Source of the DNA: QQUD01 sp039029915
Lineage (GTDB): Bacteria > Chloroflexota > Anaerolineae > Promineifilales > Promineifilaceae
NCBI GenBank assembly: GCA_039029915.1
Contig: JBCCFD010000014.1
Span: 1-38,988 of the forward strand
DNA: 38,988 nt
Reading direction: 5' to 3'
How positions within the stretch are numbered: the first letter of the stretch is position 1; every line of letters starts with the position of its first letter. The translations under genes and the position numbers were made by a program. The notes beneath the pieces are model-generated. The model searched no databases. It was not told where the DNA came from and worked only from the letters and a program-made list of their open reading frames with translations. Below are positions 35,509-38,988 of the stretch, piece after piece.

Positions 35509-36177
35509 TTGGAAACATCAACTTTATTTAATTTAGAAACTTTTCGTTATCCAGGAATCTTTCCAGCCGAAAATCCTTGGGAGTCAATTAAAGCGTTGCC
35601 CGGTTTTTTGACCTCCAATACCAAAGTTGAAAATCTATCTATTCAAATACATCCAACTGCCGTTATCGAAGGGGACGTTCTTATCGGTGCTGGAACAATA
35701 GTCGACGCTTTGGCTATCATTCGTGGACCAACTATTATTGGCAAAAACTGCTATATTGGCCGTGCAACCGTTCGACAGGTTCTCACAGGCGATTCCTGCG
35801 TCATTGGGGATCGATGTGAGGTAGCGAGAACCATCCTACTCGATAAGGCAATTGTGTCACATCAATGTACTATCTTGGATACAGTTATAGGGAATCAAGT
35901 AAACATTGGCGGAGGCACCATAATTGCGAATGTAAGGTTTGATAATCAGCCCGTTTTGTACACATTCAATGACAAAATAATCAATTCAAATAGCAATAAA
36001 TTGGGTGCTTTAGTCGGTGATCGCGCGAAAACGGGTGCCAAGGCCGTCCTGATGCCTGGCTCAATTATTGGAAAAAATAGCATCATTGGCGCCACAGCTT
36101 TCATTTCAGGAACTGTTTCAGAGGGCCAGTTTGTGAAAACGACCACCACTATTAAAACTGTAAAGCTTAACTCATAG
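35509..36177 (+). CDS. Left-handed beta-helix (hexapeptide-repeat) protein, GlmU C-domain-like
   Basis: 222 residues starting with TTG; the very strong SD GAGAGGAGGT (35496-35505) decides this start. About residues 45-215 are hexapeptide repeats of the I-G-x-x-T/V type (VLIGAGTIVD, TIIGKNCYIG, CVIGDRCEV, TVIGNQVNIGGGTI, SIIGKNSIIG). NIGGGTI with KTGAKAVLMPGSIIG recalls the acetyltransferase half of GlmU-type sugar nucleotide enzymes. There is no N-terminal nucleotidyltransferase domain. It is 21 bp ahead of a PIG-L-type deacetylase, so the pair probably modifies an amino sugar (inference). The acceptor is unknown. AT-rich, without ACGGCCGT. Confidence 0.8.
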   Translation: METSTLFNLETFRYPGIFPAENPWESIKALPGFLTSNTKVENLSIQIHPTAVIEGDVLIGAGTIVDALAIIRGPTIIGKNCYIGRATVRQVLTGDSCVIGDRCEVARTILLDKAIVSHQCTILDTVIGNQVNIGGGTIIANVRFDNQPVLYTFNDKIINSNSNKLGALVGDRAKTGAKAVLMPGSIIGKNSIIGATAFISGTVSEGQFVKTTTTIKTVKLNS

Positions 36178-36198
36178 ATATATAAAATGGAGGGATTT

Positions 36199-36963
36199 AT
36201 GTCTGTATTTGGTATAAAAAAAGGGATCCGTGTCTTAGCAATCGCCCCACACTCTGATGATATTGAATTAGGCTGTGGCGCCACGCTTTTACTACTTAAG
36301 CATAAATTTAATGTTGAAATATACTACCGGGTGCTGAGTACTGAAATGCGAAGAACATTAAATCCAAATTATCGTCTATCTAGGAAAGCCGAATCGCAAA
36401 AGGCAGCACATTCGTTAGGTGTAAAAAATGTTTACCAGCAAGCACCTGGTGAAATAGAATATTTTGATGCTCAAAATTTTGAAGATACAAGATTCCCAGA
36501 ATATCGACCCCAAATTCATAAATATTTAGAATTTACAAAGTCAATCATTGATCCACATATCGTTTTTGCCCCAAGTCCCGATGATATGCATCAAGATCAT
36601 TTCACAGTTGCCGAAACGGTCCTTAGAGTGTTTCGTGAAGGGCAAAACATTTTACAATACGAAATACACCAAACAAATTCAAAGCCATTTCTGCCCAATC
36701 TGTTTGTAGATGTTAGTGAGGTAATTGATTGGGGAGGGGATTTGGGGAAAATGAGCTTCGCTGTAAGAAAATGTCAAATTTTAAAGAATAGTTTTCCATC
36801 ACAACAAAATACCATATATATGGATAATGAAGTATTGCTAGGGAAAATGAGAATGCGCGGGCAGCAATGTGCTAGGGGATTTGTTCGGTATGCGGAAGCT
36901 TTTCAAGCTAGAATGTCTATTTGTAATTTTCAAAGTTATCAACAAGTATTTGAAAATCTGTAA
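36199..36963 (+). CDS. PIG-L/LmbE-family deacetylase
   Basis: The frame is open from 36187, but the ATG at 36199 has GGAGGG just upstream and is preferred (254 residues). The zinc motif APHSDDIELGCG (16-27) is the family AHPDD-E signature with H18, D20/D21 and E23. The second conserved stretch is PSPDDMHQDH, giving the third ligand histidine. Family members remove N-acetyl groups from GlcNAc-like residues in glycolipids, mycothiol-type compounds or antibiotics. It follows the beta-helix protein by 21 bp and should be cotranscribed. No signal peptide. The substrate is not known, but the partner suggests a GlcNAc-type sugar nucleotide or glycan. Confidence 0.85.
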   Translation: MSVFGIKKGIRVLAIAPHSDDIELGCGATLLLLKHKFNVEIYYRVLSTEMRRTLNPNYRLSRKAESQKAAHSLGVKNVYQQAPGEIEYFDAQNFEDTRFPEYRPQIHKYLEFTKSIIDPHIVFAPSPDDMHQDHFTVAETVLRVFREGQNILQYEIHQTNSKPFLPNLFVDVSEVIDWGGDLGKMSFAVRKCQILKNSFPSQQNTIYMDNEVLLGKMRMRGQQCARGFVRYAEAFQARMSICNFQSYQQVFENL

Positions 36964-37008
36964 GTGGTATTTGGAAAGGGGAATTGGGTATGTTGATATA
37001 TTAAACCA

Positions 37009-38544
37009 TTATTGATACAAATCTTTACCTTCTAGTTCTTGTGAACGTTTTTCAACGTAGGCGTTGAGGGCTTCACTGATAGCGGGGTCGAGCGGCGGCT
37101 GTTCGTATGCTTTGAGCCACGCCTTCCACGTGTCGTTGGCGCGCTGGGCGGTTGTTTGGGCACCAGATTCCTGCCATGTGCCAAACGGAGAGCGGTCTGC
37201 CAGTTCAGATTGATAGAAGATGTCGCGGTAGCGGGCTTGGGTGTGCGGGGTGCCAAAATGATGGCCGCCGGGGCCAACCTCATCAATCATATCAAGAGCC
37301 AAATTGTCCTTATCGATAGGGAAGCCTTCTAAAAACTTAGCAAACATGGCCAAATTTTCTGCATCAATGACAAACTTTTCAAATGAGGCGGTGAGACCGC
37401 CTTCCATCCAGCCCACCGAGTGCATCATCATGTTGGTGTGGGCCAGCACGCAGGGCCACATATTCCACATCGATTCATAGGCCGCTTGGGCGTCTTCGGC
37501 GTTGGCATTAGAAAGGCCACCGCTGCCTCGATAGGGAAGATTGTAGTAGCGGGCAAGCTGTCCGCCGACGAAGAGCGCCCATGCCCCTTCCGGCGTGCCA
37601 AAAGCGGGGCTGCCGCTTTTGAGGTCAGTGTTGGTGGTAAAGCCGCCGTAGACGACGGGGGCACCGGGTCGCACCAGCTGAGTGAGGGCCACGCCGGCCA
37701 GAGCCTCTGCATTTTGCTGGGCCAAAGCAGCCGCCATCGTTACGGGGCTCATGGCACCCGCTAGAATAAAGGGGGTCACAATGACGACCTGATTGGCGCG
37801 GGCGTAAGTGATTAGGCCCCCGAGCATGCGGTCGTCGTAGCGCAGGGGGCTGTTGACGTTGACGACGTCACCCATGACAGGGTCAGGTTGCTCTTCGATG
37901 CCGTCACCAAACAGGATTTTGGCCATGTTGAGATTGTCTTGGGTCATGATACGGCCGTGTGCCACCTCGCTCACCACCTTATCCGTTAAATGAATGCCCG
38001 CATTGAGCCGCACCAAATGGCGTAGGCTGACCGGTACATCATGGGCAGTCACTTGCTCCCACGGCCCAAAGTGGATGTGTGGGCAGACCTGGGTCAGTTT
38101 GAGGAAGTTTTTGAAGTCTGCTAGCACGCCAGGGCGTCGTCCTCGATCTAAATCGCTGGCGTACACCATGCCCCCGTTTGGCCCAAAGACGAGATGATTG
38201 CCGCCAACGACGATGTTTTTCTCAGGATTTCGCGCCCGCCATGTAAATTGGTTTGGTGCTTTGTGAATGGTTTCCATCAGCAAGCCGCGATCGATCCAGA
38301 CGTGTTCCGCTTTGTGATCGACCTTGGCTCCCGCTTTTTCCCAAATAGACAATGCTTCGCTATCCAGAAAGTCGATGCCCGTATTTTCAAGGATATCGAG
38401 GGAGGCGTTATGGATTGTTTCTAGTTGGTCTGGGTTGAGGATTTCAAACGGTGACCATTGGTTGACGGGTTGTTTGAATGGTTGAGTAAGTAATCCCTGT
38501 TTGGGACGTGGGGCTCGGTTTCTGGAACGGCGTCGTTTGCTCAT
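37009..38544 (-). CDS. MttB-family (trimethylamine methyltransferase-like) corrinoid methyltransferase, non-pyrrolysine
   Basis: The frame is open from 38589, but that start lies inside a hairpin repeat. MSKRRRSRN at 38544 is preferred, giving 511 residues. Family sequence includes ILNPDQLETIHNASLDILENTGI, FGPNGGMVYASDLD, RPGAPVVYGGF, YRGSGGLSNA and a C-terminal VGPGGHHFGTPHT. No in-frame TAG interrupts it, so it belongs to the large non-pyrrolysine branch, some members of which demethylate glycine betaine or other quaternary amines. The substrate is open, and no corrinoid protein or reactivase gene is nearby. The N-terminus is Lys/Arg-rich. A TACAAT box ends 7 nt before the ATG without SD, suggesting a leaderless mRNA. 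Confidence 0.85.
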   Translation of the reverse strand: MSKRRRSRNRAPRPKQGLLTQPFKQPVNQWSPFEILNPDQLETIHNASLDILENTGIDFLDSEALSIWEKAGAKVDHKAEHVWIDRGLLMETIHKAPNQFTWRARNPEKNIVVGGNHLVFGPNGGMVYASDLDRGRRPGVLADFKNFLKLTQVCPHIHFGPWEQVTAHDVPVSLRHLVRLNAGIHLTDKVVSEVAHGRIMTQDNLNMAKILFGDGIEEQPDPVMGDVVNVNSPLRYDDRMLGGLITYARANQVVIVTPFILAGAMSPVTMAAALAQQNAEALAGVALTQLVRPGAPVVYGGFTTNTDLKSGSPAFGTPEGAWALFVGGQLARYYNLPYRGSGGLSNANAEDAQAAYESMWNMWPCVLAHTNMMMHSVGWMEGGLTASFEKFVIDAENLAMFAKFLEGFPIDKDNLALDMIDEVGPGGHHFGTPHTQARYRDIFYQSELADRSPFGTWQESGAQTTAQRANDTWKAWLKAYEQPPLDPAISEALNAYVEKRSQELEGKDLYQ

Positions 38545-38585
38545 GAGGTATTGTAGCAGGGATGAAAATGGCCGTGTAAAAATCA

Positions 38586-38622
38586 CCACGTAGAGACGCC
38601 CCAGCGGGACGTCTCTACGTGG
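38586..38622. repeat. GTAGAGACG-type hairpin repeat
   Basis: CCACGTAGAGACG (38586-38598) and CGTCTCTACGTGG (38610-38622) are perfect 13-bp arms around an 11-nt loop. GTAGAGACG...CGTCTCTAC hairpins are known as dispersed intergenic repeats in several phyla, including cyanobacteria (from memory). It sits between two minus-strand genes, 5 bp before the stop of the upstream one, and may also act as a terminator or processing site. Confidence 0.75.
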
Positions 38623-38627
38623 GCTGG

Positions 38628-38988
38628 TTATTGAATGGCGCTCATGGTGATGTTGTTATAGGTGCTGCCTGATTTTTCATGATCTTCTAAGATTGCGCCA
38701 TTAGGATTGTTGGCATTCGCAGAATCGACCTGAGCGTAGACAGGGTAACCAGCAGATAACGGAAATGGAGCTGTATGTTCAGTTTCAACAAAATAGGCAT
38801 CATTGAGTGTTAATTGCAGCGTGCCACCAGGATGAATGACGACATCAGTTATCCCCCAAACAAATCCATAGGCATTTAAGGTTTCGAGGGTGTCGTTGAC
38901 GCTTGTTGGAGGTGTGGCGGGATTGATGTAAACATCAACCCAGAAATCGTCAACAACGGGTTCGTCCCCAATATTCTGAATTTCAACG
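38628..38988 (-). CDS. C-terminal fragment of a CARDB-like secreted or surface protein (5' end outside window)
   Basis: The minus strand is open from the window edge for 119 codons to a TAA at 38630-38628, with no start needed inside the window. The beginning reads VEIQNIGDEPVVDDFWVDVY then INPATPP, the typical strand pattern of CARDB/Ig-like adhesion modules (v.I.N.G, FWVDVYI, P..P). The end is HEKSGSTYNNITMSAIQ. Function of the whole protein is unknown; the family context is extracellular. The GTAGAGACG hairpin follows the stop. Confidence 0.75.
   Translation of the reverse strand, partial: VEIQNIGDEPVVDDFWVDVYINPATPPTSVNDTLETLNAYGFVWGITDVVIHPGGTLQLTLNDAYFVETEHTAPFPLSAGYPVYAQVDSANANNPNGAILEDHEKSGSTYNNITMSAIQ

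Noticed and set aside
1..38988. CRISPR arrays, tRNA, rRNA or riboswitches
   Set aside because: No regularly spaced repeats, no tRNA-like TTCGA arms with acceptor pairing and no known riboswitch core were seen by eye on either strand; small RNAs could still be missed.

Overview
The window reads as chromosomal DNA of a free-living heterotrophic bacterium, most likely a Chloroflexota (Anaerolineae-like) organism. The pointers are an AglEFG-type sugar importer with a DEAMD-rich lipoprotein linker, GH65 plus beta-phosphoglucomutase, a non-pyrrolysine MttB-family protein, membrane-anchored coiled-coil/HhH and Ig-VWA proteins, and stuttering low-complexity spacers. This assignment is an inference from gene style; no rRNA or tRNA gene was seen to confirm it. 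Most of the window is studded with the palindrome AACGGCCGTT (16 perfect copies, about 34 of its core ACGGCCGT), which behaves like a HIP1-type highly iterated palindrome.

Layout. 1-2358 (+): the end of a xanthine-dehydrogenase-type molybdenum subunit and its cofactor cytidylyltransferase MocA. 2363-17146 (-): a large alpha-glucoside locus. In transcription order it holds a LacI-type regulator, a solute-binding lipoprotein that is a fused tandem duplication, the permeases AglF and AglG, a terminator, a GH4 glycosidase, a GH13 alpha-glucosidase, the relic of a deleted trehalose-synthase-like GH13 gene, beta-phosphoglucomutase, a GH65 phosphorylase and an amylosucrase. No transporter ATPase is present. 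17147-17681 holds a 24-bp perfect palindrome resembling a LacI-family operator and several long inverted repeats. 17682-18926 (-) is a saccharopine-dehydrogenase-like oxidoreductase.

19192-23973 (+) holds three genes of unknown purpose: a four-helix membrane protein, a membrane-anchored repeat coiled-coil protein ending in two HhH-like modules, and a membrane-anchored protein with five Ig-like repeats and a VWA domain. A terminator follows, then structured intergenic DNA, TypA/BipA (-), a two-gene unit of small proteins (-), an APH-like kinase (-) and a gamma-family PLP trans-sulfuration enzyme (+).

29.6-37.0 kb is an AT-richer accessory island with no ACGGCCGT. It holds an HTH/NB-ARC/TPR regulator split in two by an ISL3-family insertion, a small unknown protein, a decayed IS256-type transposase start, and a left-handed beta-helix protein followed by a PIG-L/LmbE deacetylase. 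The window ends with an MttB-family methyltransferase (-), a GTAGAGACG-type hairpin repeat, and the C-terminus of a CARDB-like secreted protein (-).

How the genes fit together (inference): the AglEFG importer brings alpha-glucosides in. They are then hydrolysed (GH13, GH4), phosphorolysed (GH65, giving beta-glucose-1-phosphate that PgmB converts to glucose-6-phosphate), or, for sucrose, turned into alpha-glucan by amylosucrase. The LacI protein would switch the locus.
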